From: an uncultured Myxococcales bacterium
GTDB lineage: Bacteria; Myxococcota_A; UBA9042
Direction of reading: 5' to 3'
Length of the DNA: 51,456 nucleotides
NCBI GenBank assembly: GCA_903850505.1
Contig: CAINLT010000512.1
Span: 1 to 51,456, forward strand
The notes under the pieces are model-generated. The model searched no databases and was not told the origin of the DNA. It saw only the letters and a list, made by a program, of their open reading frames with translations. This document shows, piece by piece, positions 13,960 through 22,464 of this stretch; the first letter of the stretch is position 1, and every line of letters begins with the position of its first letter. The position numbers and the translations under genes were made by a program.

Positions 13960-14976
13960 CTAGTTCGCCTCGGGATGCGGCTGGCGCGCGCCCAGAAAGA
14001 ACGCCGCGGCGAGTCCGAGGAACGCCAGGAGCAGGGGAATGACCGGGCGGGCCGGCGCCACTTGCAGCCGAATGAGCGACTCACCCGACACCTGCGCGGA
14101 CGCCCGACCCTTGGGAAGGAGCTCGGGCGAGGCGAGGACGCGAATTGTCGGATTCTTGCCGCCGTCGCTGACCAGCACCAGCGGCCCGGTTTCCTTGGCA
14201 ACGCTCGGCTGCAGCCGCGCGGCCATCGACGGCGCTTCAGACAGGACGCCATCGGCGATCGTCAGCGCAAACACGCTGGGATCAGGAAGCTTCGCCTGCC
14301 AATTCAGGGTCATGTTCGTAGGCAGCGGCGCGGTCGCGCTCGCCAGCCAAGTGAACTGCACGCCCTGGTTCACCGCCGGCATGCCCGGCGCGAGGATCAG
14401 GTCGTGGCGCAGGCCAGCGCCTTCCACCTGGCATGCGAGCGAGTCCAGGCCGGCGCGCTCACGGCATGACGCCTGCCAGCGACCCGGCGCCGACGCGGGC
14501 CCACCACCATCCAAGCGCCATGCGGGAACCGTCGTCAGATCGGCGCCAACGGTCACATCGAGCGCAACCGGCAGCTCCATCGTCGTCCAAAGCCAGTAGC
14601 CAGCGACGACCGGCAGCGCGATCGCCAACAGAATCGCGCCCCGCTGACCGTGCACCTGTCCCGCGAGCAACGCGGTCAAGGCGGCGAACACCGTCAGGCC
14701 GGCCAATAGACAAACCGCCAACGACCAAGCGAGGTTGTCGAGGCCGAGCGCATGGAGCGCCAACAATTCTGAGCGGGGCAGACCGTCCGTCGCCATGCCC
14801 GCCGCGTGCAGTTGCGGCACCTGTGTGCCGAGCCACGCGACGCAGGACCACAGCAACGCAAGCACCGCGAGCGTCTGGGGTGAACCGGCAATGTCGAGGA
14901 GAACGTCAGGCAAAGGCCGCGATGCGGCAACCGTCAGCGCAGCCGGCAGGTCGCGCGCGCCGGGACGGTCACTCAC
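13960..14976 (-). CDS. Membrane protein with ResB-like topology
   Basis: 338 residues. Three hydrophobic segments lie in the N-terminal 150 residues (about 35-52, 80-105, 112-130), then a long extracytoplasmic region of about 170 residues, then one C-terminal helix ending PHPEAN. This layout is that of ResB/Ccs1, the apocytochrome-chaperone half of cytochrome c maturation System II. So are the TLAVLALLWSCVAWLGTQVPQ-type first helix and the IRLQVAPARPVIPLL lead into the last helix. Sequence similarity beyond that is weak, and no CcsA partner is adjacent. It starts at GTG 14976, overlapping the khpA stop in a GTGA, so it is probably translationally coupled. Treat the ResB link as a hypothesis. 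Confidence 0.5.
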   Translation of the reverse strand: MSDRPGARDLPAALTVAASRPLPDVLLDIAGSPQTLAVLALLWSCVAWLGTQVPQLHAAGMATDGLPRSELLALHALGLDNLAWSLAVCLLAGLTVFAALTALLAGQVHGQRGAILLAIALPVVAGYWLWTTMELPVALDVTVGADLTTVPAWRLDGGGPASAPGRWQASCRERAGLDSLACQVEGAGLRHDLILAPGMPAVNQGVQFTWLASATAPLPTNMTLNWQAKLPDPSVFALTIADGVLSEAPSMAARLQPSVAKETGPLVLVSDGGKNPTIRVLASPELLPKGRASAQVSGESLIRLQVAPARPVIPLLLAFLGLAAAFFLGARQPHPEAN

Positions 14977-15206
14977 GAGTCAACGAAATGGACCGTCACC
15001 CGCTGTTGGCGCAAAGCCGCCGCGGCGTGAACGAGGTTGCGGATGGCGCGAGCCGTGCGGCCCTGCTTGCCGATCACTTTGCCGATGTCTTCCCGACGCA
15101 CGAACAGACGGAGAACGACCCCTTGGTCGCCATTCTCCTCGTCCACGCGCACGTCTTCCGGGTGATCGACCAGTACGCTGGCGAGATAATGCAGAAATTC
15201 GCGCAT
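14973..15206 (-). CDS. khpA: KH-domain RNA-binding protein KhpA
   Basis: A 77-residue single KH domain with the RNA-binding loop in DIGKVIGKQGRTARAIRNLV (GKQG). KhpA (YlqC) usually works with KhpB as a small-RNA and mRNA binding pair. The location directly after rpsP is the commonest genomic setting for the family and supports the call. The start at ATG 15206 is backed by GGAG 9 nt upstream, and an extension to 15242 lacks support. Its stop overlaps the GTG start of the ResB-like gene. It is transcribed from the promoter upstream of rpsP. Confidence 0.92.
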   Translation of the reverse strand: MREFLHYLASVLVDHPEDVRVDEENGDQGVVLRLFVRREDIGKVIGKQGRTARAIRNLVHAAAALRQQRVTVHFVDS

Positions 15207-15264
15207 TGAAGCTCTCCAGACCTGCAACGGACTCGCCGCCAATCAGCGGACGAGCACGGGCGGT

Positions 15265-15516
15265 TTACGCGCGGTCGAGCTGGCGGACGAGCGAGGCGAC
15301 GGTGTCCGACGGAGTCGCGCCAACGCCCACCCAGTGGTCATAACGGGCGCGTTCAAGCGTCACGCGACCATGGAAGGCGCCCTTGGCGGCGGGATCGTAC
15401 GTGCCGATCTGCTCCAGAAAACGGCCGTCACGGCGCGCTTCATTCGGCGCGGCAACAATGCGGTAGTACGGGTGTTTTTTGCCGCCAAAGCGGGCCAGAC
15501 GAATGCGAACCGACAT
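15265..15516 (-). CDS. rpsP: 30S ribosomal protein S16 (bS16)
   Basis: 83 residues, the normal length. The family signature MSVRIRLARFGGKKHPYYRIV is at the N-terminus, followed by DGRFLEQIGTYDP. S16 is a primary-binding small-subunit protein needed for 30S assembly. The ATG at 15516 has GAGGT 7 nt upstream. It is the first gene of an operon with khpA (58 nt gap) and two membrane proteins. The rimM-trmD-rplS genes that often follow rpsP are missing from this locus. Confidence 0.97.
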   Translation of the reverse strand: MSVRIRLARFGGKKHPYYRIVAAPNEARRDGRFLEQIGTYDPAAKGAFHGRVTLERARYDHWVGVGATPSDTVASLVRQLDRA

Positions 15517-15838
15517 GAGACCTCAACAATTTGACCGGCACCGGGACACGGCGCGGGGGTGAAAAGTCTAATGGGGATCGCAGGTCGTGTCAATCTGATC
15601 CGTTACCCGCGGGAAGAATGGGCGCCGTCTGGACGGCCACGGGCGACCAGCGCCTGACGCTGTCGCTCAACGCCCGCAGCCGCCGAAACCTGAGGATGGC
15701 CGTGAAGTCCCGCAAGTCCGCCGTAAACTTCCAGAGTTTGCGTGCTGGTTCACCGCGAGTTTACTTGCCGCTGGAGGCTGCGATCCGTTACGCTGAGGGA
15801 TTGCGCCGATGGTGACAAACCGGCGAGGTGAACTGTCC
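15517..15838. other. Divergent intergenic region, rpsP operon versus lipoprotein island
   Basis: 322 nt without a convincing gene. A 94-codon open frame on the plus strand has no recognisable family and is probably chance. The minus strand has a clear sigma-70 promoter near rpsP (15565-15593). On the plus strand, TTGCCG (15764-15769) and TACGCT (15788-15793), 18 nt apart, could be a weak promoter for the lipoprotein starting at 15839. AAACT-N5-AGTTT around 15725-15739 is a small inverted repeat of unknown meaning. Confidence 0.5.
15565..15593 (-). promoter_or_regulatory. Sigma-70 promoter of the rpsP operon
   Basis: On the minus strand, TTGACA (15593-15588) is followed by exactly 17 nt and TAGACT (15570-15565). 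That is a perfect -35 and a 4/6 -10. Transcription would begin near 15557, giving a leader of about 40 nt before the rpsP ATG at 15516. It is the best-matching housekeeping promoter in the window. Confidence 0.75.
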
Positions 15839-18040
15839 ATGCGGATGCGGCCAACCAGCTTTCAAAACAGCCCGATTATCGCCCTGTTGCCCCGCCTCGC
15901 CGCGGCACTGATCGGCGTCGCAACAGCCATCGCGTGCAGCACGCCGGCCGCCAACACGGATGGCGACGCGATCGCGGACGACGCGACCACGGGCGACACC
16001 GGCGCCGAACTTGGTCCGGGGCAGATCTGCTTGCCCGGCAGCGCGACCTCGTGCGCGACCGACGACTACGTGACGCGCTGCAACGACGGCGGCACCGCGA
16101 TCGAGACCGTGCTCTGCACCAACAGCGACGGCGAACCCACCAAATGCTTTGAGAACGGCCGGTGCAGCGAGTGCGTACCAGGCCTTGGGAAACGGTGCGC
16201 GCCGACCGACTCGACCGTGGTTGAGCACTGCGACGACACCGGCCGCTGGGTCACCGACCAACAGTGCGACGCGGCCAGCGGCCAGCAATGCGCGCCCGGC
16301 GGACTGTGCCAAAAAGCCTGCGACATCAACGTCAAAGCCAACAGCTACGTCGGCTGCGCGTTCTGGGCGACGGACCTCGACAACGCGTTCGTCCCCGGCG
16401 GCGCGCGGAGCTACTTTGACGCCGCCAACGCACAGTACGCCATCGTCGTGTCCAATCCGTCGGACAAGCTGACCTCGCAGATCAAGATCAGCTACTTCGA
16501 GGACGGCAAGGAACAGGAGCAGACGCTCGACTCCCAGAACAATCCGCTGGATTTGTCGCCACTTGGCCCGGGCGATCTGCGGACGTTCCTGCTGCCGCCG
16601 CGCAACATCGACGCCACGTCGTCGACGTTCCAGGCGTGGCGGGTCACGTCGTCGGCGCCGATCGCGGCGTATCAGTTCAACCCGCTGGAAAACGTCGGCG
16701 TTTACTCCAACGACGCGACGAATCTGCTGCCGGAAGAGCTGCTCGGCACCTACTACATCGCCATGACGCGCGAGGAGACGTTCTCCATTTTGCGCGGCTT
16801 CATCACGATCGTCGCCACCCAGGGCGGCCAAACCAACGTGACCGTGACGTTCCCCTCGCCCGACAACGACGTCAGCGGCGGAACGTGGCCACTGCTGACG
16901 CTCGCCAGCCAGGATGGCGCGATCAAGTCCTACAAAAGCGGCGAATCTGCGTCGTTCACGCTGAGCCAGTGGGGCACACTGAACATCGAGACCAACATGG
17001 TCGGCAGCGATCTGACGGGCGCGGTCATCCTGGCCGACAAGAAGGTCGCGGTGTTCGCCGGCAGCGAAGCCGCCAACGTGCCCAACACCAACCACTGCGA
17101 CGTCTCCAAGTGCAAGCCGGGCGACCTGAGCACCGGCCAAAAGTGCGGCCATTGCGTGTGGGACGGCAAGACCCAGTGCGCGAGCAACGACGACTGCGGC
17201 GCCTTCGTGATTTGCTGCGCTGACCACTTGGAAATGCAGATGTTTCCGGTGCCGGTCTGGGACAACCATTACGTGGCGGTGAAGCTGTTTCCGCGCGGCA
17301 AGGAGCGCGATTCGTGGCGCGTCCTGGCGGCGACGGACGGGACAATCGTGAACCTGGTGCCGCCGCCAAGAGATCCTAAGGACCCGAAAGGGCTGAAGAA
17401 GATCAGCGTGCCGGTGCTGAACAAGGGCGAATGGTACGAGTTCGAAACCATCGACAACTTTGAGATCCTGTCCCGCCACGAGGACAAGACGCCCGCGCCG
17501 GTGTTGATCGGCCACTTCATGGCCAGTCAGGACGCACCGGATCCCGGCGCGCAACCCGATGACGCGGGCACAGGCGATCCCGCGTTCCTGCTGGCGATTC
17601 CGTCGGCGCAGTGGCGCTCCGAATACGTGTTCCTGACGCCGGACAAATACCGCTTCAACTACATCTCCGTCGCGGCGCCGATCCACCGCGTCTGCGGCGC
17701 GACCACGGCGAACAAGGGCAAGACCTGCACGACGGACAGCGATTGTGGCGACGGCGCAGCGACCAACGCGTGCGCGGACGACACAGTCGTGACGTTTGAC
17801 GGCCAGCCGGTGCCGCCCGACCAATTCTTCAATATTTCCAAGAGCTACAAAGGCGCGCGCTTTGCCGTGAACGCGGGTCCGCACACGGTGCGCGGCCTGC
17901 CGGTGCTGGGCACGGACGGCAAGCCCGCGGAATCTCGCGTCGCCGTCGACGTCTACGGTTTTGACCAGTACGTGTCCTACGGCTATCCCGCCGGACTGGA
18001 CTTGAAGGACCTGAAGTACGTCAAGCAACCGGGACAGTGA
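15839..18040 (+). CDS. IgGFc-binding-protein-like surface lipoprotein
   Basis: 733 residues with a lipoprotein signal ending AIAC (Cys33), a short Asp/Thr-rich tether, and a Cys-rich segment at about residues 55-165 (several CxxxxC pairs). A large domain at about 175-720 follows. The block LLPPRNIDATSSTFQAWRV, then SAPIAAYQFNPLENV and NDATNLLPEELLGTYYI, matches the IgGFc-binding N-terminal domain found in many myxobacterial surface proteins. The FADSTCGDG-like Cys clusters near residues 425-465 and 620-650 are insertions. The ATG at 15839 has GAGGTGA 8 nt upstream. It leads a run of five lipoprotein genes on the plus strand. It probably functions in adhesion or binding at the cell surface, and the ligand is unknown. 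Confidence 0.8.
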   Translation: MRMRPTSFQNSPIIALLPRLAAALIGVATAIACSTPAANTDGDAIADDATTGDTGAELGPGQICLPGSATSCATDDYVTRCNDGGTAIETVLCTNSDGEPTKCFENGRCSECVPGLGKRCAPTDSTVVEHCDDTGRWVTDQQCDAASGQQCAPGGLCQKACDINVKANSYVGCAFWATDLDNAFVPGGARSYFDAANAQYAIVVSNPSDKLTSQIKISYFEDGKEQEQTLDSQNNPLDLSPLGPGDLRTFLLPPRNIDATSSTFQAWRVTSSAPIAAYQFNPLENVGVYSNDATNLLPEELLGTYYIAMTREETFSILRGFITIVATQGGQTNVTVTFPSPDNDVSGGTWPLLTLASQDGAIKSYKSGESASFTLSQWGTLNIETNMVGSDLTGAVILADKKVAVFAGSEAANVPNTNHCDVSKCKPGDLSTGQKCGHCVWDGKTQCASNDDCGAFVICCADHLEMQMFPVPVWDNHYVAVKLFPRGKERDSWRVLAATDGTIVNLVPPPRDPKDPKGLKKISVPVLNKGEWYEFETIDNFEILSRHEDKTPAPVLIGHFMASQDAPDPGAQPDDAGTGDPAFLLAIPSAQWRSEYVFLTPDKYRFNYISVAAPIHRVCGATTANKGKTCTTDSDCGDGAATNACADDTVVTFDGQPVPPDQFFNISKSYKGARFAVNAGPHTVRGLPVLGTDGKPAESRVAVDVYGFDQYVSYGYPAGLDLKDLKYVKQPGQ

Positions 18041-18131
18041 GCCATCGCGGCGCGCCCCGATTGCCTTGTCCCGCTGTTTGCCGAGTCACGTTGGCCGTCC
18101 CCTCGGCACCGTGCGGTTTGAAGGAGTCGCC

Positions 18132-21100
18132 ATGAATCCGCAACGCCAGTCGTTCCGACCGCTTGCCCACGTGTTGCTGCTGTTGGGTATCGTCCATGGC
18201 CTCGCGCTGACAGCCTGCAGTTCGCCGTCTTCCGGCGGTCAGGGCAATCAGGCCGACAAGGACGTCGCGACCGGAGATACAGCGGCAACCGACGCGATCG
18301 CGGGCAAGGACGCGATTGCCACGTCCGACGCAAGCACGCAGACACAAGGCGGATTCTCCCTTGAATCGCTGAGCCCGTCGGAGGGACGCGCAAGCGGCGG
18401 CGAATCCGTGGTGCTCAATGGCCACGGCTTCACGGACGGCGTGCAGGTGATCTTCGGCAGCGCGCCGCTCGACGCGGCAGTTGTGTACGTGATCGACGAA
18501 TCGCAAATCCAGATCACCACGCCGCCGCATGAGACGGGTCTTGTGGACGTGACGGTCGTGCTGCCGGGCGACAAGCCCAAGTCTACCTCGCTGCCCAAGG
18601 CGTACCTCTACTTCAACGACGTGCTCGTGACCAAGGTCGATCCGCCGCAGGGTCCGACCGCCGGTGGCACGGCTATCAGCATTCGCGGCACCGGCTTCAC
18701 GGGCGACTGCCAGGTCCTGGTCGGCGGCAAGCAGGCGCTGAATGTGCAGGTTGTGTCCGACGACACGGTAACGGCCATCACGCCGCCGGGCGCGTTTGGC
18801 GCGGTGCCGGTTCACGTCATCAACACGCGCGGCACGGGACTCCTCAAGAAAGGCTTCTTCTACACAGCCGCCCCGACCGTCACCTCCGTCGCGCCAGCTT
18901 CCGGTCCCACCGCCGGCGGCACGCAGGCGATCGTCTACGGCACCGGCTTCAGCGCGGACGTCGATCTCCAAATCGGCGTCGGCAAGGCCACCGTCATCAG
19001 CGTCAAAGGCAGTACGGAAGCACACATCACCACGCCGCCGGGCGCTGCGGGCAAGGCGAACGTCACCGCGACAACCGCGTTTGGCGCCAACACCCTGCCG
19101 GGCGGTTACGTCTACTCCGACGACACGGGCGCCGCCGCCACGCAAATCCTGTCGATCGCCCCGCCGAGCGGCCCACTGGCCGGCGGCAACACCGTGGCCC
19201 TCATCGCCACGGGGCTCATCGCCAAGAGCGACACGACCATCCTGTTTGGCCAGAAGCTCGCGGCAATCGTCAGCGTCGACGCCGTCGCCCACACCGCGCT
19301 CGTCACCGTGCCCGCGGGCAGCGCAGTCGGCGCAGTTGACGTCACGCTCATGACGTCCAAAGGCACCGACAAGGCGACCGGCGGCTACAGCTACAACGAC
19401 GCGCTCACCGTCACCGGCATCTCGCCCTCGGCCGGCCCCAGCGAAGGCGGCACCAAGATCGTCATCCACGGCAGCGGCTTCAGCAAAGGCAGCGTCAACG
19501 TCAAGATCGGCGCGCTCGCGGCGAGCGCCGTCGCCGTCGTCAGTGACAGCGAGATTCAGGCCATCACGCCGCCCGGCCAGCCCGGCTATGCCGACGTCAC
19601 CGTGCTGAACGACGTCGCCGCGGTCACGCTCACGGCCGGCTATACGTACACCGGCGGCAAGTTGGCGCTCTACGTCGTCTACCCGCCGATGGGCGCGCAG
19701 GCTGGCGGCACGCTGGTCCACGTCTACGGTCAGGGCTTTGACGCAGGCATGGGCGTCACGTTCGGCGGCAATCCGGCAACGCACTTCACGTTCGTCGATC
19801 CCGGCCACGTCACGGTCAAGACGCCGCCCGGCAAGGTCGGCTCCGTCGACGTCGGCGTCACGGTCAAGGACGGCAAGGCCACTTTGACCAATGGCTACGC
19901 GTACTTCAACCCCATGTCCGGCAACGGCGGCACGTGGGGCAGCACCGTCGACGGCTCCGTCAACATCACCGTCCTCGACGCCAGCAGCAACGCCGCCATT
20001 CCCGACGCGTTCACGATGCTGTGGACCGATCCGACGACGCCGTACCAGGGCTACACCAACGCCGACGGCCAGATCACCTTCTCCGGCGACGACCTGAGCG
20101 GCAAACAGATGATCTCCGCGTCCAAGACCGGCTACGACGCGGCGTCCGTCGTGCTGTTTGACGCGCAGAACGTCACGGTGCACTTGCATCCGACCTCGCC
20201 GCCGTCGCCCGGCAGTCCGCCGCCGGGTCAGATTCCGCCGACGATTTCCGGCCACGTGACGGGCGTCGACAAGTACGTCTTTGTGCCCAACGGCGACTGC
20301 AACCAGTACACCGGCCAGGGTCCGGGCGCGACGTGCAACTCCTGCTCTGCGGACAGCCAGTGCGGCGCGGGCTTCGCGTGCCTGGACATCGGCGCGGACG
20401 GCAGCGGCAACACCAACGGCAAGCGCTGCGTCGCCGATTGCAGCCAGGGCCAAGGCTGCCCGGCGCAGTTCAAGTGCGCGGGCGTCGGCACGTCCGGCTT
20501 CCGCTGCATCCCCGCCGCGGGTGAAATCGCGTCGTTCTGCCTGCATTCCAAGCCGGCGCTGTTCAGCCAGGACGACTATCCGGCCGAAGGACCAGGCTTC
20601 ACCGCCGATCCGCTGAAGGCCTACGCCTACAAGATCGAAGTCGCGCCTGGCGAGCAGGCCGTCATCTGCTTTGGCGGCTACAAGACCTTTGGCGCGGTCC
20701 TGCAGGCCGACGACGCGACGTCCATGGCCGCGTTCACGCCGACCGTGATGGGCATCAAGCGCCACGTGATGGTGCAGCCGGAGGAGCAGGTCACCGGCGT
20801 CGACGTCAAGCTGGACACGCCGCTGGGCCAAACCGCGTCCGTCCGCCTCGACCAGCCGCCGACGTGGGGCGCGCCGGCGTCGACCATCATCAACTACGTC
20901 CAGCCGCAGCTGATCCTCGGCTCCGATGGCGCGCTGCGCTGGCCGACCCGCGCCTACAAGTTCGAGTTCGACGTCGATCCCGACTTCATGACGCTGACCA
21001 ACTTGCCCAACAGCTTCTCGGGCGATCTCGCGGATGCGTCCTTGACGCTGGAGACTTTCGTTTTTGACCTGAACGAGGCGACGCAGCTGCCGCGCTCCAT

Positions 21101-22424
21101 CAACATCAAGGACAACGTGCGCACGCTGGCCGACGACCGGATGATCCGCCGCATGGTCGGCGGCGACTTCGAGTCCGTCGAAACCGGCGTCAAAAAGAAC
21201 ATCTACGGCATGTGGGGCACCAGCGCGCAGAACGTCTACGCGGTCGGCGCGCTCGGATCGCTGTGGCACTGGGACGGCGGCGGCTGGACGCAGCAAGCGA
21301 CCGTCGCCAAGGCGGACTGGCGCGGCATCTTCGGCGTCGACGCGCAGAACATCTTCGCCGTCGGCTTGGCCGGCACCGCCGCCGTTTTTGACGGCATGAC
21401 GTGGAAAGTCGCCGCCGTCGCGGGCAACCAGAACCTCACCGGCGTCTTCGCCGCGACAAGCCCGTCCGGCATCGTGGCCTTCGCGTCCAGCCAATCCGGC
21501 ATCTACAAATACGGCGCCGCGAGCGGCTGGCAAAAAGACAGCCTCTACAACAACTTCCTGGCCATCCACGGCAGCGACGCGACGCACATGTGGGCCGTCG
21601 GCATGACCGGCGCGCTGGCCGCATGGGACGGCGCGAGCTGGACCAACCAGGCATCCGGCACGTCGATCGCGCTGCGCGACGTGTGGGCGGCGAGCGCGAC
21701 GCTCGTGTACGCGGTCGGCGAAAAGGGAATCATCCTCAAGTACGACGGCAAAGCCTGGAAGCCGATGAACTCCGGCGTGACGACGACGCTGTCCTCGGTT
21801 TGGGGCAACGCGGGCGACGACGTGTGGGCGGTCGGCGCGCGCGGCGTGGTGCTGCACTACAACGGCAAGACGTGGCAGAAGGTGCCGGGCCAAGCGCTGG
21901 ACAAGCTGCTGGACGCGGTGTGGACGTCGCCCGCGGGCGATCTGTTTGCCCTGGGCGAGCAGGAACTGCTGATCACGCCGCTCATCTATCCGCCGCTGGC
22001 CGTGATGCCATCGCTGCCGTCGCTGCAGCTGCTGCCGAGCGATCCCAGTTTTAGCCTCGCGGATCCCGCGCAGCTGGGCGTGCTGACGGGCAACAAGCTG
22101 AAGTGGAGCGTGGACACGAGCTATCCGGAGCCGCACTTCAACTGGGTGTCGATTGGATCGCCCAGCCCCATGGCGCCGGGCGATCCGAGCAAGGACACGC
22201 CGGTGTGGAACATCGTGCAGAAAGGCAGCGTGAGTGAAGTCGACCTGCCCGATTTCCCGTCGATCCAGGGCACGCCCGGGATTCCCAAGGGCAAGCCGCT
22301 GCGGCTGACCATCATCCGCGGCTACAAGGAAGGCTTTGACATCGACGCGTACACGGAGAACGACCTGGACGCGTACTACTGGCACGCATGGGCTGAGCAC
22401 TCCTTCTTCTTTACCGCGCAGTAA
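18132..22424 (+). CDS. Lipoprotein with six IPT/TIG domains and a C-terminal beta-propeller
   Basis: 1430 residues. The lipobox is LTAC (Cys29), followed by an acidic Asp/Ala/Thr tether to about residue 70. Six IPT/TIG Ig-like domains span about 75-590, each opening with a P-x-x-GP-x-x-GGT-type strand and closing with xxTPPGxxGxxDVxV. Next come a carboxypeptidase-regulatory-like domain (about 610-690, TNADGQITFSGDDLSG), a Cys-rich segment (about 715-800) and, at about 1020-1280, propeller-type repeats of the form VWGxxxDDVWAVGxxGxxxHxxGxxW. The ATG at 18132 has AAGGAG 7 nt upstream. The gene lies 91 nt after the IgGFc-like gene and 40 nt before a related propeller lipoprotein. The modular, extracellular architecture suggests adhesion or polymer binding. 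No catalytic domain was seen. Confidence 0.82.
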   Translation: MNPQRQSFRPLAHVLLLLGIVHGLALTACSSPSSGGQGNQADKDVATGDTAATDAIAGKDAIATSDASTQTQGGFSLESLSPSEGRASGGESVVLNGHGFTDGVQVIFGSAPLDAAVVYVIDESQIQITTPPHETGLVDVTVVLPGDKPKSTSLPKAYLYFNDVLVTKVDPPQGPTAGGTAISIRGTGFTGDCQVLVGGKQALNVQVVSDDTVTAITPPGAFGAVPVHVINTRGTGLLKKGFFYTAAPTVTSVAPASGPTAGGTQAIVYGTGFSADVDLQIGVGKATVISVKGSTEAHITTPPGAAGKANVTATTAFGANTLPGGYVYSDDTGAAATQILSIAPPSGPLAGGNTVALIATGLIAKSDTTILFGQKLAAIVSVDAVAHTALVTVPAGSAVGAVDVTLMTSKGTDKATGGYSYNDALTVTGISPSAGPSEGGTKIVIHGSGFSKGSVNVKIGALAASAVAVVSDSEIQAITPPGQPGYADVTVLNDVAAVTLTAGYTYTGGKLALYVVYPPMGAQAGGTLVHVYGQGFDAGMGVTFGGNPATHFTFVDPGHVTVKTPPGKVGSVDVGVTVKDGKATLTNGYAYFNPMSGNGGTWGSTVDGSVNITVLDASSNAAIPDAFTMLWTDPTTPYQGYTNADGQITFSGDDLSGKQMISASKTGYDAASVVLFDAQNVTVHLHPTSPPSPGSPPPGQIPPTISGHVTGVDKYVFVPNGDCNQYTGQGPGATCNSCSADSQCGAGFACLDIGADGSGNTNGKRCVADCSQGQGCPAQFKCAGVGTSGFRCIPAAGEIASFCLHSKPALFSQDDYPAEGPGFTADPLKAYAYKIEVAPGEQAVICFGGYKTFGAVLQADDATSMAAFTPTVMGIKRHVMVQPEEQVTGVDVKLDTPLGQTASVRLDQPPTWGAPASTIINYVQPQLILGSDGALRWPTRAYKFEFDVDPDFMTLTNLPNSFSGDLADASLTLETFVFDLNEATQLPRSINIKDNVRTLADDRMIRRMVGGDFESVETGVKKNIYGMWGTSAQNVYAVGALGSLWHWDGGGWTQQATVAKADWRGIFGVDAQNIFAVGLAGTAAVFDGMTWKVAAVAGNQNLTGVFAATSPSGIVAFASSQSGIYKYGAASGWQKDSLYNNFLAIHGSDATHMWAVGMTGALAAWDGASWTNQASGTSIALRDVWAASATLVYAVGEKGIILKYDGKAWKPMNSGVTTTLSSVWGNAGDDVWAVGARGVVLHYNGKTWQKVPGQALDKLLDAVWTSPAGDLFALGEQELLITPLIYPPLAVMPSLPSLQLLPSDPSFSLADPAQLGVLTGNKLKWSVDTSYPEPHFNWVSIGSPSPMAPGDPSKDTPVWNIVQKGSVSEVDLPDFPSIQGTPGIPKGKPLRLTIIRGYKEGFDIDAYTENDLDAYYWHAWAEHSFFFTAQ

Positions 22425-22464
22425 GCAAACCGCGCGCGGCCCGTGCCGGCGCTGTGGAATCCCC

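Noticed and set aside
15531..15815. A 94-codon open frame in the rpsP divergent region
   Set aside because: It overlaps the clear rpsP promoter, has no ribosome site or recognisable family, and looks like chance coding potential.
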